Origin: Oscillospiraceae bacterium
Lineage (GTDB): Bacteria; Bacillota; Clostridia; Oscillospirales; Acutalibacteraceae
NCBI GenBank assembly: GCA_015066015.1
Contig: SVPE01000004.1
Span: 62,001-126,000 of the forward strand
Direction of reading: 5' to 3'
Length of the DNA: 64,000 nt
Shown in pieces: positions 32,948 through 41,381 of the stretch. Position 1 is the stretch's first letter; each line of letters starts with the position of its first letter. The notes under the pieces are model-generated. The model saw only the letters and a list, made by a program, of their open reading frames with translations. It did no database searches and was not told the origin of the DNA. A program made the position numbers and the translations under genes.

Positions 32948-34279
32948 ATGAAGAAAAAAATTATTGTTGCAGGCGGTGGCCACGGCGGTATAGGTTGTGC
33001 TGCGTTACTTGCAAAAAAAGGCTTTGATGTAACAGTTTACGACAAAAACAAAAGAGAAGATATGGGGTACGATTGGACCGATATTTTTGACAAAAAAGCC
33101 TTTGCCGCTATCGGAATGGACGTTCCTGATAAGGAGTTGTGGTGCCTTAAAAACGATATGACTTTTTATGGACCGAATATGACTGTAGCGCTCAAACAGG
33201 ATACTCCCGAAGATCAGCTGGAAATTCAGATGGAAAGAAAAGTTATTTATGACTGCATAATAAAATATGCAGAAGACTGCGGCGTGAAGTTTGAGTTTGG
33301 TAATGCTGTTGAAGGCCCTGTAATGCTTGGTAACCGTGTTGTAGGCGTACTGACTGAAAAAGGAGAAGTTCTCGGTGATCTTGTTATTGACTCGTGTGGA
33401 ATGAATTCTCCGGTCAGAGCAAAGCTTCCGTCATATCTCGGCATTCAGGCTGATGCACAGCCTTTTGAACGTTTTTATGTATGGCGCGGATTTTATGAAA
33501 AGCTTGAGTGCGATAGTGTTCCGGATAAGTTCAAGCTGATGCTTTTCCACAAGGGTAAGCTTGGCATTTCCTGGGTAGCCGAAGAAGAGGATTATACAGA
33601 CGTTCTTATCGGCAGATTTGTCGAGCCTGATATGGAAGAGATTGAAAAGACCCTTGCCTTACTTCGTGAAGAGAATCCTCATTTAGGTGAAAAGCTTGTA
33701 CGTGGCGGTGCATTCGCACAGATTCCCGTAAGACAACCTCTTGCTGTACTTGTTGCTGACGGCTATGCCGCTATCGGTGACTGTGCATTTATGACGGTGC
33801 CTATTATCGGCTCGGGTATAGCCAACAGTATGAAGGCTGCAAAAATTCTTGCCGATGTTATCATTAACGATAAAACCCAGAGCTACAGTGCTGCATCTTT
33901 GTGGAAGTATCAGAAGGAATACTGGGCACAAATAGGCAATTCAATGGCACCTATGGCTGCGGTTAAGCTTCTTCTTACACGCCTTGAGCCACAGGAGCTC
34001 GATTATATTTTTGAAAGAGGAATTCTCAATGCTGATGATATGACCATCAGCGCTGACACAACCAGCCTTTTTGATATGGTTAAGGATATGGTTGAGCCGG
34101 AGCCTCTCAAGGCAAAAATAACCGGTCTTGCAGGCAATCCTAAAGTGCTCAGAAAAATTCTGCGTATGGTTAAAGATATTGCTGCAGCAACTGTTATAAC
34201 AACTGTTATGCCGAAGACATACGAAGTGAACAAGGTTCGTAAGTGGGCAGAAAAATACAATGCATGCTTTAAAAGATGA
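32948..34279 (+). CDS. FAD-dependent oxidoreductase, geranylgeranyl reductase-like
   Basis: A 443 aa flavoprotein of the group containing geranylgeranyl reductases and aromatic hydroxylases. The N-terminal dinucleotide fold is AGGGHGGIGCAALLAKKGF with the acidic VTVYDK strand end. The second FAD motif is AAIGDCAFMTVPIIGSGIA at about 275-293. GGGHGG replaces the common GGGPAG. The C-terminal roughly 100 residues are helical without a recognised domain. The substrate is unknown; it is monocistronic, between its own promoter and a bidirectional terminator. No isoprenoid or polyketide genes lie near it. Confidence 0.82.
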   Translation: MKKKIIVAGGGHGGIGCAALLAKKGFDVTVYDKNKREDMGYDWTDIFDKKAFAAIGMDVPDKELWCLKNDMTFYGPNMTVALKQDTPEDQLEIQMERKVIYDCIIKYAEDCGVKFEFGNAVEGPVMLGNRVVGVLTEKGEVLGDLVIDSCGMNSPVRAKLPSYLGIQADAQPFERFYVWRGFYEKLECDSVPDKFKLMLFHKGKLGISWVAEEEDYTDVLIGRFVEPDMEEIEKTLALLREENPHLGEKLVRGGAFAQIPVRQPLAVLVADGYAAIGDCAFMTVPIIGSGIANSMKAAKILADVIINDKTQSYSAASLWKYQKEYWAQIGNSMAPMAAVKLLLTRLEPQELDYIFERGILNADDMTISADTTSLFDMVKDMVEPEPLKAKITGLAGNPKVLRKILRMVKDIAAATVITTVMPKTYEVNKVRKWAEKYNACFKR

Positions 34280-34288
34280 ATAAAGATA

Positions 34289-34323
34289 CCCCGTAAATCT
34301 TTTCTGTGATTTACGGGGATCAT
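34289..34323. terminator. Bidirectional terminator between convergent genes
   Basis: Stem CCCCGTAAATC (34289-34299) and GATTTACGGGG (34308-34318) with an 8-base loop. T-rich sequence follows on the + side. It serves the oxidoreductase gene (+) and tatD (minus), whose stop codon is at 34325. Confidence 0.8.
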
Positions 34324-34324
34324 T

Positions 34325-35092
34325 TTATTTAATTGTGAAAAGCTGTTTTGCGTTTTCGTTACAGATGTTGATTAATTCTTGTACATCAATGCCTTTGATT
34401 TCAGCGATTTTTTCAGCGGTGTAAGCAATGTGAGATGAATCACAGCGCTGACCTCTGAAGGGAACAGGAGTCATATAGGGAGCATCCGTTTCGAGAAGCA
34501 ATCTGTCAACAGGTAGGTATTCAACGACCTCGACAGGCTTTTTTGCGTTTTTAAAGGTTACTGCACCGCCGATTCCTATATACATACCAAGCTTTACAAT
34601 TTCCTTTGCCATTTCAGCTGAGCCCGAAAAACAGTGAACGACGCCTTTAGGTCGGTACTTCTTAAGAAGATTCATTGTGTCTTCGTGAGCCTCTCTGTCG
34701 TGAATGATTACAGGTAAATCAAGTTCCTTTGAAAGCATAAGCTGACACTCAAAAATTTCGATCTGACGTTCTCTCGGTGAAAAGTTGTAGTGATAGTCCA
34801 GACCTATTTCACCAACAGCAACAACCTTTTTATTACTGTAAAGTTTTTTGATTTTTTGAAGATCGCTTTCGGTTGCCTCATCAGCCTCATGTGCGTGTAT
34901 ACCGACAGCAGCATAAATGAAATCGAAGCTTTCTGCCAAAGAAACTGTTGTAATGCAGGATTTCAGGTCGCAGCCGCAGTTAATTATATGACTTATACCT
35001 TTACTTTTCAAGGAAGAGATAAGGGCGTTTCTGTCTTCGTCAAAGCGACTGTCATCGTAATGAGCGTGTGTATCGAAAATGTTACTGTACAT
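34325..35092 (-). CDS. tatD: TatD-family metal-dependent hydrolase (DNase)
   Basis: A 255 aa TIM-barrel hydrolase, with the metal motif FDTHAHYDD at the N terminus, VAVGEIGLDYHYNFSP with the bridging Glu, VIIHDREAHEDTM, VVHCFSGS and LLLETDAPYMTP. Family members have 3'-5' DNase activity or process small substrates. It overlaps the metG stop codon by one base (TAATG on the minus strand), the conserved metG-tatD order of Firmicutes. Confidence 0.95.
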   Translation of the reverse strand: MYSNIFDTHAHYDDSRFDEDRNALISSLKSKGISHIINCGCDLKSCITTVSLAESFDFIYAAVGIHAHEADEATESDLQKIKKLYSNKKVVAVGEIGLDYHYNFSPRERQIEIFECQLMLSKELDLPVIIHDREAHEDTMNLLKKYRPKGVVHCFSGSAEMAKEIVKLGMYIGIGGAVTFKNAKKPVEVVEYLPVDRLLLETDAPYMTPVPFRGQRCDSSHIAYTAEKIAEIKGIDVQELINICNENAKQLFTIK

Positions 35093-37056
35093 TATCTTAC
35101 CTTTGATCCCGTGGGGATACCGTCAACAAAGATTACTTTAACATCGTCTTCGCTACAGTCGGCAGCAAGAATCATACCTTGACTTTCAACGCCACAAAGA
35201 ACAGCCGGCTTAAGATTTGATACAACGATAATGCTCTTACCGATAAGATCTTCGGGCTTGTACCATTTTGCAATACCGGATGCAACTGTTCTGGGTTCAC
35301 CTGTGCCGTCATCAAGAGTAAGCTTAAGAAGCTTCTTTGCGCGTTTGACAGGCTCACAGTCTGTTATTTTTGCAACGCGGAGATCAACCTTCATAAAGTC
35401 CTCGATGCCTATTTTTGCAATGCCTTCGATTTCAGCTTTTTTTTCTTCCTGCACGGTTTCTTCATAGCTCTTTTCGTTTTCCTGAGCAGCCTTCTGCTGA
35501 GCTTCTATTTCTGCAAGGAATTTTTCGGCATCGATTCTTGCAAACAGGGGAGTGGCAGTTCCTACTTTATTTCCGCTTTTGATTGCACCGAAAGCAGCAA
35601 GACTGTCGTAGTCGGCAATATCACAGTTGATTTGTTCGAGGATTGCCTTTGAGGTGTCAGGCATAAAGGGAGAAACAAGAACGGCAATATATCTGATACC
35701 TTCGAGAAGATTATAAAGAACTGTTCCGAGCCTTTCTTTGTTGGCTTCGTCCTTTGCTAGTGTCCAGGGAGCAGTTTCGTCAATGTATTTGTTGCAACGT
35801 TTAGCAAGATTGATAACTGCTTCAACAGCGTCAGCCATATGATATGAGCTGATTTTGTTGTCGACTGTTTTAACAGTTTCGAGTGCAAAACTCTTGAGAT
35901 CCTCATCGACAGTATCTGCACAAGAAGGTGCCATAATTTCACCGTCGAAGTATTTGTTTGTCATTGCAACAGTTCTGTTTACGAGATTGCCGAGAGTGTT
36001 GGCAAGATCTGAATTGAATCTTTCAATGATCGTGCTATAAGAGATTGAACCGTCGTTTGCGTGAGGCATCTCTGAAAGCAGATAGTATCTTGTGGCATCA
36101 ACACCGATGAGTTTGGAGAGCTCGTCAGCATATATAACATTACCTTTTGACTTGCTCATTTTATCCTCGCCGAAAAGAAGCCAGGGATGGCCGTAAACCT
36201 GCTTTGGAAGCTCTTCGCCGAGTGCCATAAGCATAATAGGCCAGTAGATTGTGTGGAAGCGCACAATGTCTTTGCCTATGATATGAACGTCGGCAGGCCA
36301 GTATTTGTTGTAGAGCTCACCTGAGCCGTCAGGGTCGTATCCGAGAGCTGTGATATAATTTGAAAGAGCATCAATCCACACATAGATGACGTGCTTGTCG
36401 TCGAATGAAACGGGAATGCCCCATTTGAACGAAGTTCTTGATACGCAGAGATCCTGAAGGCCGGGTTTAATGAAATTATTAAGCATTTCCTTTTTGCGAC
36501 TTTCGGGATAAATGAAGTTTTCATTACTTTCTATATACTCCTCAAGCTGCTTCTGATATTTAGAGAGTCTGAGGAAATATGCCTCTTCTTTAGCTTTCTT
36601 TACTTCTCTGCCGCAGTCAGGACACTTTCCGTCAACGAGCTGTGCTTCAGTCCAGAATGACTCGCAAGGCGTACAGTAAAGACCTTCGTATTCACTCTTA
36701 TAGATGTCACCCTGATCATAAAGCTTTTTAAAAATCTTCTGAACAGCTGCCTCGTGATAATCATCAGTTGTGCGGATGAACTTATCATAGGTGGTGTTAA
36801 GTGTGTCGCATATTGCGCGGATTTCACCTGCAATATTGTCAACATACTCTTTAGGTGTTATACCTGCACTTTTTGCGTATTCTTCAATTTTTTGTCCGTG
36901 TTCATCGGTTCCGGTAAGAAAGAACACATCGTATCCTACAAGCCTTTTATAACGTGCTATGGCGTCAGTCAGCACGATTTCATAGCTGTTACCTATATGA
37001 GGCTTTCTGGAAGTATAGGCAATAGCGGTTGTTATGTAAAATTTACCCTTGGACAT
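35092..37056 (-). CDS. metG: Methionyl-tRNA synthetase
   Basis: Class I synthetase, 654 aa. The HIGH-type motif is PHIG (residues 19-22) in YTSRKPHIGN, and the KMSKS motif is KMSKSKGNVI. The zinc knuckle has two CxxC pairs, CTPC and CPDC, about 25 residues apart. The C-terminal roughly 110 residues form the EMAP-II/Trbp111-type tRNA-binding domain (EDFMKVDLRVAKI, VVSNLKPAVLCG), typical of the dimeric bacterial enzyme. It has no T-box; a promoter lies at 37090-37119. Confidence 0.97.
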   Translation of the reverse strand: MSKGKFYITTAIAYTSRKPHIGNSYEIVLTDAIARYKRLVGYDVFFLTGTDEHGQKIEEYAKSAGITPKEYVDNIAGEIRAICDTLNTTYDKFIRTTDDYHEAAVQKIFKKLYDQGDIYKSEYEGLYCTPCESFWTEAQLVDGKCPDCGREVKKAKEEAYFLRLSKYQKQLEEYIESNENFIYPESRKKEMLNNFIKPGLQDLCVSRTSFKWGIPVSFDDKHVIYVWIDALSNYITALGYDPDGSGELYNKYWPADVHIIGKDIVRFHTIYWPIMLMALGEELPKQVYGHPWLLFGEDKMSKSKGNVIYADELSKLIGVDATRYYLLSEMPHANDGSISYSTIIERFNSDLANTLGNLVNRTVAMTNKYFDGEIMAPSCADTVDEDLKSFALETVKTVDNKISSYHMADAVEAVINLAKRCNKYIDETAPWTLAKDEANKERLGTVLYNLLEGIRYIAVLVSPFMPDTSKAILEQINCDIADYDSLAAFGAIKSGNKVGTATPLFARIDAEKFLAEIEAQQKAAQENEKSYEETVQEEKKAEIEGIAKIGIEDFMKVDLRVAKITDCEPVKRAKKLLKLTLDDGTGEPRTVASGIAKWYKPEDLIGKSIIVVSNLKPAVLCGVESQGMILAADCSEDDVKVIFVDGIPTGSKVR

Positions 37057-37089
37057 ATTTACATCCCTTTCAATATATATTTATATATC

Positions 37090-37119
37090 ATTTTACCAAC
37101 ATTACAACCCGTTTGTCAA
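37090..37119 (-). promoter_or_regulatory. Promoter of metG-tatD
   Basis: On the minus strand, TTGACA (complement of 37114-37119) and TAAAAT (complement of 37090-37095) with an 18-base spacer. The 33 bases to the metG start include AAAGGGATG as ribosome-binding site. The intergenic region 37057-37383 otherwise holds a palindrome at 37157-37174, the + strand promoter at 37290-37318 and AT-rich sequence without a recognised element. Confidence 0.75.
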
Positions 37120-37156
37120 GCAATTTATAAGTTTGTATACAAGTGTTGAAAAGGTA

Positions 37157-37174
37157 AGTGAGCAGCTGCTCACT
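37157..37174. promoter_or_regulatory. 18-bp perfect palindrome in divergent promoter region
   Basis: AGTGAGCAGCTGCTCACT is a gap-free palindrome 38 bases upstream of the metG -35 box and about 115 bases upstream of the peptidase gene's -35 box. A gapless palindrome has no loop, so a protein operator fits better than an RNA hairpin. No regulator gene is adjacent. Function is unassigned. Confidence 0.45.
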
Positions 37175-37289
37175 AAATCTTGGTAAAAAACTTAAAAAGA
37201 AACATAAAATTCACAATGTTAAAAAATGATTAATATTTGTTTAACATCAGTTTTAATTATAAAAAAATATTTAACTTTCACAAAAAAAC

Positions 37290-37318
37290 TCGACTAAAAT
37301 TAATAATTGTGGTAGAAT
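37290..37318 (+). promoter_or_regulatory. Promoter of the M28 peptidase gene
   Basis: TCGACT at 37290-37295 and TAGAAT at 37313-37318 with a 17-base spacer. The start codon at 37384 follows an AAAAGGAGAG ribosome-binding site. Confidence 0.6.
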
Positions 37319-37383
37319 AAGCACGATAAAAGCGGTTTTGTTGCAGAACAAAAGGTTTTGTCACACGTTAATTAAAAGGAGAG

Positions 37384-38643
37384 ATGGTTTTGAAGGCCAA
37401 CGAAAGCGTAAAGAATTACGCATCCTCTGTCAGAATGTATACAAATTACACTGTCAGAGAAATTAAAAAAATCTGTAAGAATATCGGTCCGAGAATTGCC
37501 GGTAGCGAGCAGGAACACGAAGCACACAAGTACATAGCAGAAGAAATGAAAACCTGTTGCGATAAGGTTGATATTGAAGAATTCAAGCTTTCGCCGGAGG
37601 CTTTTATGAGCTGGGTCAGAATTGACGGTGCTCTTGTTCTTTTGTCAGTTATTTTTGCTTGGATAAATAACTTTGTTGAGTTACCTTTCAGCCTCGCGTG
37701 GGTATCGGTTGCTCTTTCGGCTCTCGCACTTCTGTTTCTTTTCTGCGAGTTTCTTATGTATTGGGAGTTTTACGATTTTCTTTTCCCCAAGGCTATATCC
37801 CATAACACTATCGGTGTCAGAAGAGCTGGCGGAGAAGCAAAGCAGAGAATAATTTTCTCAGGACATGTTGACTCATCACATGAGTGGACATACACCCATC
37901 TTGGCGGCAAAATATTACTTTTTGCTGTTGGCGGTTACGGTGTTGTCAGTATGCTTTATGTTCTTGTTTCATCAATTCTTATTGCAGCTGATGTAGCTCC
38001 CGGAGCAACACCAACGCTCAGAATTATTCAGCTTGTCTGCATTCCCGGTGCAATTGCAGTTATGTTTTTTGTTAATTTCAGAAGAACTGTTGAAGGTGCA
38101 AATGATAACCTTACAGGTACAATGTCTTCTGTTGCAATTATGAAGTACCTTGAAGATAACGGTATCCGTTTTGAAAACACTGAGGTTGTTGCTTTGGCAG
38201 CCGGTTCTGAAGAATCAGGTCTTCGCGGTTCAAGATCTTACGTTAAGCGTCATATCGATGAACTTAAGGAAATTCCTACAGTATTCATTGGTCTTGAAAC
38301 ATTCAGAGACTACGATAGTATTGCAATTTATGCACGTGATATGACCGGTACTGTTAAGATGGATTCCAGAGTATGTTCACTTGTAAAAAAAGCCGGTGAA
38401 TATGCTGGTATGGATCTTCCTTACAGCTCTGTATATATTGGTGCATCTGACGGTGCGGCTGTACAGAAGCTCGGAATTCCCGCTGTTACTCTTGCAGCTA
38501 TGGATCCGGGTCCACCGAGATACTACCATACAAGAGGCGACACAGCAGAGAATATGAATCCCAAAACTGTTGAAAAGTGCCTCGATATCGCTCTTAACAC
38601 ACTCTTTATTTATGATGAAGAGGGTCTTAAGGACAGCTATTGA
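37384..38643 (+). CDS. Membrane-embedded M28-family zinc peptidase
   Basis: A 419 aa aminopeptidase-like protein. The di-zinc site residues are His161 and Asp163 (SGHVDS), Asp241 (GANDNLTG), Glu276-Glu277 (GSEESGLRGS) and His382 (YYHTRGD). Four hydrophobic segments are visible: about 81-98, 102-124, 175-201 and 212-231. The last two lie between the first His and the bridging Asp, so membrane helices interrupt the catalytic fold. There is no cleavable signal peptide. It is preceded by its own promoter and followed by a terminator, and is probably a cell-envelope or membrane-facing peptidase of unknown substrate. Confidence 0.85.
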   Translation: MVLKANESVKNYASSVRMYTNYTVREIKKICKNIGPRIAGSEQEHEAHKYIAEEMKTCCDKVDIEEFKLSPEAFMSWVRIDGALVLLSVIFAWINNFVELPFSLAWVSVALSALALLFLFCEFLMYWEFYDFLFPKAISHNTIGVRRAGGEAKQRIIFSGHVDSSHEWTYTHLGGKILLFAVGGYGVVSMLYVLVSSILIAADVAPGATPTLRIIQLVCIPGAIAVMFFVNFRRTVEGANDNLTGTMSSVAIMKYLEDNGIRFENTEVVALAAGSEESGLRGSRSYVKRHIDELKEIPTVFIGLETFRDYDSIAIYARDMTGTVKMDSRVCSLVKKAGEYAGMDLPYSSVYIGASDGAAVQKLGIPAVTLAAMDPGPPRYYHTRGDTAENMNPKTVEKCLDIALNTLFIYDEEGLKDSY

Positions 38644-38674
38644 TTTTTAAATAATCTTATGTAAAAACGGACAG

Positions 38675-38708
38675 TCCCGTAACGCTTAAGTGTTGCGGGA
38701 TTTTTTTA
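38675..38708 (+). terminator. Terminator after the M28 peptidase gene
   Basis: Imperfect stem TCCCGTAAC paired with GTTGCGGGA (one G-U pair) with a small loop, followed by seven T residues. Confidence 0.82.
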
Positions 38709-38793
38709 TTGGTACGGAGTTAATTTCGTTTGTGTTTCTTTCCCGTATTCGAATTATCTGTCAAGTAAAAATGAGTTAAAAATAAGAATACCC

Positions 38794-38822
38794 TTGAAAA
38801 AAATTAATTTATAGCATATAAT
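38794..38822 (+). promoter_or_regulatory. Promoter of the VanY-type carboxypeptidase gene
   Basis: TTGAAA at 38794-38799 and TATAAT at 38817-38822 with a 17-base spacer, 33 bases before the ATG at 38856, which follows AAGGAG. Confidence 0.75.
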
Positions 38823-38855
38823 GTAGTTAATGACAAAAATAAGGAGTTAAAAACT

Positions 38856-39947
38856 ATGGAGAAAAAAGTGGCTAAAAAAAGTAAAAACGACATTATAATA
38901 AAAATTCTTACGGCAGCTTGTATACTTTGTGCGGTTTTACTTGTTGTTGTTCTTGTTTTCGCTTTTGTTGGCGGAGACGATAATGTTACATCGGGCAATG
39001 TTACCCCTGACACTGTTGTTACTGACCCTGTATCAACCACGCTTCCGATAATTGATAATAATGTGCTGACAACAGCTCCTGTTACTGAGGCTTTGCCGAC
39101 AAGTACAACTTTGGCGGCTAACCCCAATCAGATTACTGCATATGCAACCGAAGAGGTCAACATCCGCAGCGCACCGTCAACAGATGCAACAATCCTCGGT
39201 AAGCTTCCTGCCGGAGGCAGTGTTATTTTCCTTTCAAAGGATGAGAATGACTGGTGCAAGGTAATGTATGACGGAGAAATCTGTTATATTTACCGTGAAT
39301 ACCTTACCACTGTTAAGCCTGCTGAACCGGTGACTCAGCCGGGCGCAGATGCTACAACCCGTAAGACTGTCAACGTAACCGGAGACAACTGGTATATTGT
39401 TATTGTTGATAAAAACAGACAGATACCTGAAGGATATGTACCTGCCACTGAATACATAGCTGATTCGGATTGTTCTCTCGATGCACGTATTGCTAAATAT
39501 TATGACGCAATGTATAATGCTGCACTTGAAGACGGCATAGAGCTTACTCCGTACTCAGGTTACAGAAGCTACGAAACACAGGAATACAATTATAACAATC
39601 TTGTAGATATGTATCTTGAAGAGGGTTACACTCAGGAAGAAGCTGAAGCAGAAGCAGCAACAGAGATTCTTCCTCCGGGATGCAGTGAGCATAATCTTGG
39701 TCTTGCAATTGACATTATAAGCACGGATTATGATTTCGCAGAAATTTATGAGGAAGAATACAATTGGCTCGTTGAGCATGCTCATGAATACGGTTTCATT
39801 GAGCGCTATACTGAAGATAAGCAGGATATTACCGGAATTATCCCTGAGCCCTGGCATTGGAGATTTGTAGGTAAGCATGCGACTGCTATCAAAAATTCAG
39901 GTCTTTGCCTCGAAGAGTACTATCAGCATTACGGTGTAGAATATTAA
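38856..39947 (+). CDS. SH3-domain D-alanyl-D-alanine carboxypeptidase, VanY type (M15B)
   Basis: A 363 aa extracytoplasmic peptidoglycan enzyme. A Lys-rich start and one hydrophobic helix (about 11-43) form a membrane anchor or uncleaved signal. A Thr/Pro-rich linker (about 45-85) follows. A bacterial SH3 domain (about 89-150) has VNIRSAPSTDATILGKL and WCKVMYDGEICYIYREYL. The M15B catalytic domain carries YSGYRSYETQ, SEHNLGLAIDI (zinc His and Asp) and EPWHWRFVG. It should trim the terminal D-Ala of stem peptides. No VanR/S genes are near, so it is a housekeeping wall enzyme rather than a resistance gene. Confidence 0.92.
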   Translation: MEKKVAKKSKNDIIIKILTAACILCAVLLVVVLVFAFVGGDDNVTSGNVTPDTVVTDPVSTTLPIIDNNVLTTAPVTEALPTSTTLAANPNQITAYATEEVNIRSAPSTDATILGKLPAGGSVIFLSKDENDWCKVMYDGEICYIYREYLTTVKPAEPVTQPGADATTRKTVNVTGDNWYIVIVDKNRQIPEGYVPATEYIADSDCSLDARIAKYYDAMYNAALEDGIELTPYSGYRSYETQEYNYNNLVDMYLEEGYTQEEAEAEAATEILPPGCSEHNLGLAIDIISTDYDFAEIYEEEYNWLVEHAHEYGFIERYTEDKQDITGIIPEPWHWRFVGKHATAIKNSGLCLEEYYQHYGVEY

Positions 39948-39969
39948 ATAAAAAAATCTGAAAAAATAC

Positions 39970-39998
39970 TTGACAAAAGTCTTGGCTTGTGGTAATAT
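39970..39998 (+). promoter_or_regulatory. Promoter of infC-rpmI-rplT
   Basis: TTGACA at 39970-39975 and TAATAT at 39993-39998 with a 17-base spacer, just before the structured leader. Confidence 0.8.
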
Positions 39999-40004
39999 AC
40001 TCAA

Positions 40005-40118
40005 GCATAAAGCAGAGCAGTAGAGTTCTCACCTACGGAATTCCGTTTCCTTGGGTCAATAGACTGATTATTTTTAGTGTATTGATGCGTGAACAGCTCT
40101 CTGTTCACGCATTTTTTT
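40005..40118 (+). promoter_or_regulatory. infC-rpmI-rplT leader with terminator (L20/IF3 leader type)
   Basis: A structured leader between the promoter and infC. It ends in a strong terminator (GCGTGAACAG at 40087-40096 paired with CTGTTCACGC at 40101-40110, then seven T residues at 40112-40118). The segment GTTCTCACCTACGG and the downstream GGGTCAATAGACTG resemble the Firmicute L20-binding autoregulatory leader. Excess L20 would be expected to cause early termination. The family assignment is from memory of its pattern and position. Confidence 0.75.
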
Positions 40119-40150
40119 CGACAAACGTCGGTAATTATTTTTGGAGGTGT

Positions 40151-40675
40151 ATGAACATCGCTATCAAAGAATTGCAAATCAATGAAGAAATCCGTGACAA
40201 GGAAGTAAGAGTAATCACCGGTGACGGTGAAGTTCTTGGAATCATGTCCGCACAGGAAGCTCTTGCAATTGCTGAAGAGAAGAATCTTGATTTAGTAAAA
40301 ATTGCTCCTCAGGCCGTTCCTCCCGTGTGCAAAATCATGGACTACGGTAAATATCGTTTTGAACAGTCAAAGAAAGAAAAGGAAGCAAAAAAGAATCAGC
40401 ATGTTGTTGAAATCAAGGAAATCAGACTCTCGCTCAACATTGATACACATGACTTTGAAACAAAGGTAAACCATGCAAAACGTTTCCTTACAAGCGGAAA
40501 TAAAGTAAAGGTTTCAATACGTTTCAGAGGTCGTGAGCTTGCTCATACCGAAAACGGTCTTGTTACGATGAAGCAATTTGCCGATGCCTGCACAGATTTC
40601 AGTAACGTTGAAAAAGCTGCAAAGCTTGAAGGTAAATCAATGATGATGTTCCTGGCACCAAAGCCAAAAAAGTAA
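40151..40675 (+). CDS. infC: Translation initiation factor IF-3
   Basis: IF-3 prevents subunit association and checks the initiator tRNA and start codon. The N domain has INEEIRDKEVRVI and KIMDYGKYRFEQSKKEKE (linker); the C domain has KEIRLSLNIDTHDF and KVKVSIRFRGRE. The length of 174 aa is normal. It starts with ATG at 40151 after GGAGGT, not the AUU used in enteric bacteria. The longer frame beginning at 39989 runs through the leader and is rejected. Confidence 0.97.
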   Translation: MNIAIKELQINEEIRDKEVRVITGDGEVLGIMSAQEALAIAEEKNLDLVKIAPQAVPPVCKIMDYGKYRFEQSKKEKEAKKNQHVVEIKEIRLSLNIDTHDFETKVNHAKRFLTSGNKVKVSIRFRGRELAHTENGLVTMKQFADACTDFSNVEKAAKLEGKSMMMFLAPKPKK

Positions 40676-40693
40676 TAACAGGAGGAATTAACA

Positions 40694-40891
40694 ATGCCTA
40701 AAATTAAGACACACAGCGGTGCAAAGAAGCGTTTTAAGCTTTCAAAGAACGGTAAGCCCATTCGCTACCATGCAAACAAATCCCACATTCTTACAAAGAA
40801 GAACACAAAACGTAAGAGAGGTCTTCGCACAACAGTTGTTGCTGACAAGACAAACGAGAAGCAGATTAAGCGTCTTATTCCTTACAAATAA
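40694..40891 (+). CDS. rpmI: 50S ribosomal protein L35
   Basis: A 65 aa basic protein, with the family start [20 protein letters not shown] and the [15 protein letters not shown] segment. It lies 18 bases after infC with an AGGAGG site, and 53 bases before rplT. Confidence 0.97.
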   Translation: MPKIKTHSGAKKRFKLSKNGKPIRYHANKSHILTKKNTKRKRGLRTTVVADKTNEKQIKRLIPYK

Positions 40892-40944
40892 TTCAAGGCA
40901 ACATCAAACAAAAATAGTATAATAACAAACGGAGGTACTTAATC

Positions 40945-41298
40945 ATGGCTCGTATTAAAGGCGCAATGATGACTCGTAAGAGAAGAAATAAAGTATTAAA
41001 GCTTGCAAAGGGTTACTACGGCTCAAAGCACAGCCTCTTCAAGACAGCTAAGCAGGCTGTTATGAAGTCAGGTAACTATGCTTACATCGGCAGAAAGCAG
41101 AAGAAGAGAGATTTCCGTCGTCTTTGGATTACAAGAATCTCAGCTGCTTGCAAGGCAAACGGCACAAACTATTCAACATTTATGAATGGTCTCAAGAAGG
41201 CAGACATCACTCTTAACAGAAAGATGCTTTCAGAAATTGCAATTGCTGATCCCGCAGCTTTTACAGCTCTTGTTGAAAAAGCAAAGGCAGCTCTTTAA
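40945..41298 (+). CDS. rplT: 50S ribosomal protein L20
   Basis: A 117 aa ribosome assembly protein and probable regulator of this operon through its leader. Typical segments are [33 protein letters not shown] and [10 protein letters not shown]. The ATG follows GGAGG. It is the last gene of the ribosomal operon, before a weak terminator. Confidence 0.97.
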   Translation: MARIKGAMMTRKRRNKVLKLAKGYYGSKHSLFKTAKQAVMKSGNYAYIGRKQKKRDFRRLWITRISAACKANGTNYSTFMNGLKKADITLNRKMLSEIAIADPAAFTALVEKAKAAL

Positions 41299-41310
41299 TC
41301 ACAATAAATT

Positions 41311-41348
41311 GCGTCCGAGATTTTCTCTCGGGCGTATTTGTGTTTTTT
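41311..41348 (+). terminator. Weak terminator after rplT
   Basis: A 10-bp stem (GCGTCCGAGA at 41311-41320, TCTCGGGCGT at 41326-41335, with two G-U pairs) followed by ATTTGTGTTTTTT. The interrupted T run suggests partial readthrough into the trmH-dprA-topA run. Confidence 0.6.
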
Positions 41349-41381
41349 GATGATATATTTTTTTGAAAGGGGAAGGTTAAA

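Noticed and set aside
39989-40150. Extended N terminus of IF-3
   Set aside because: It covers the structured leader and terminator; the ATG at 40151 follows GGAGGT and matches the normal IF-3 start.
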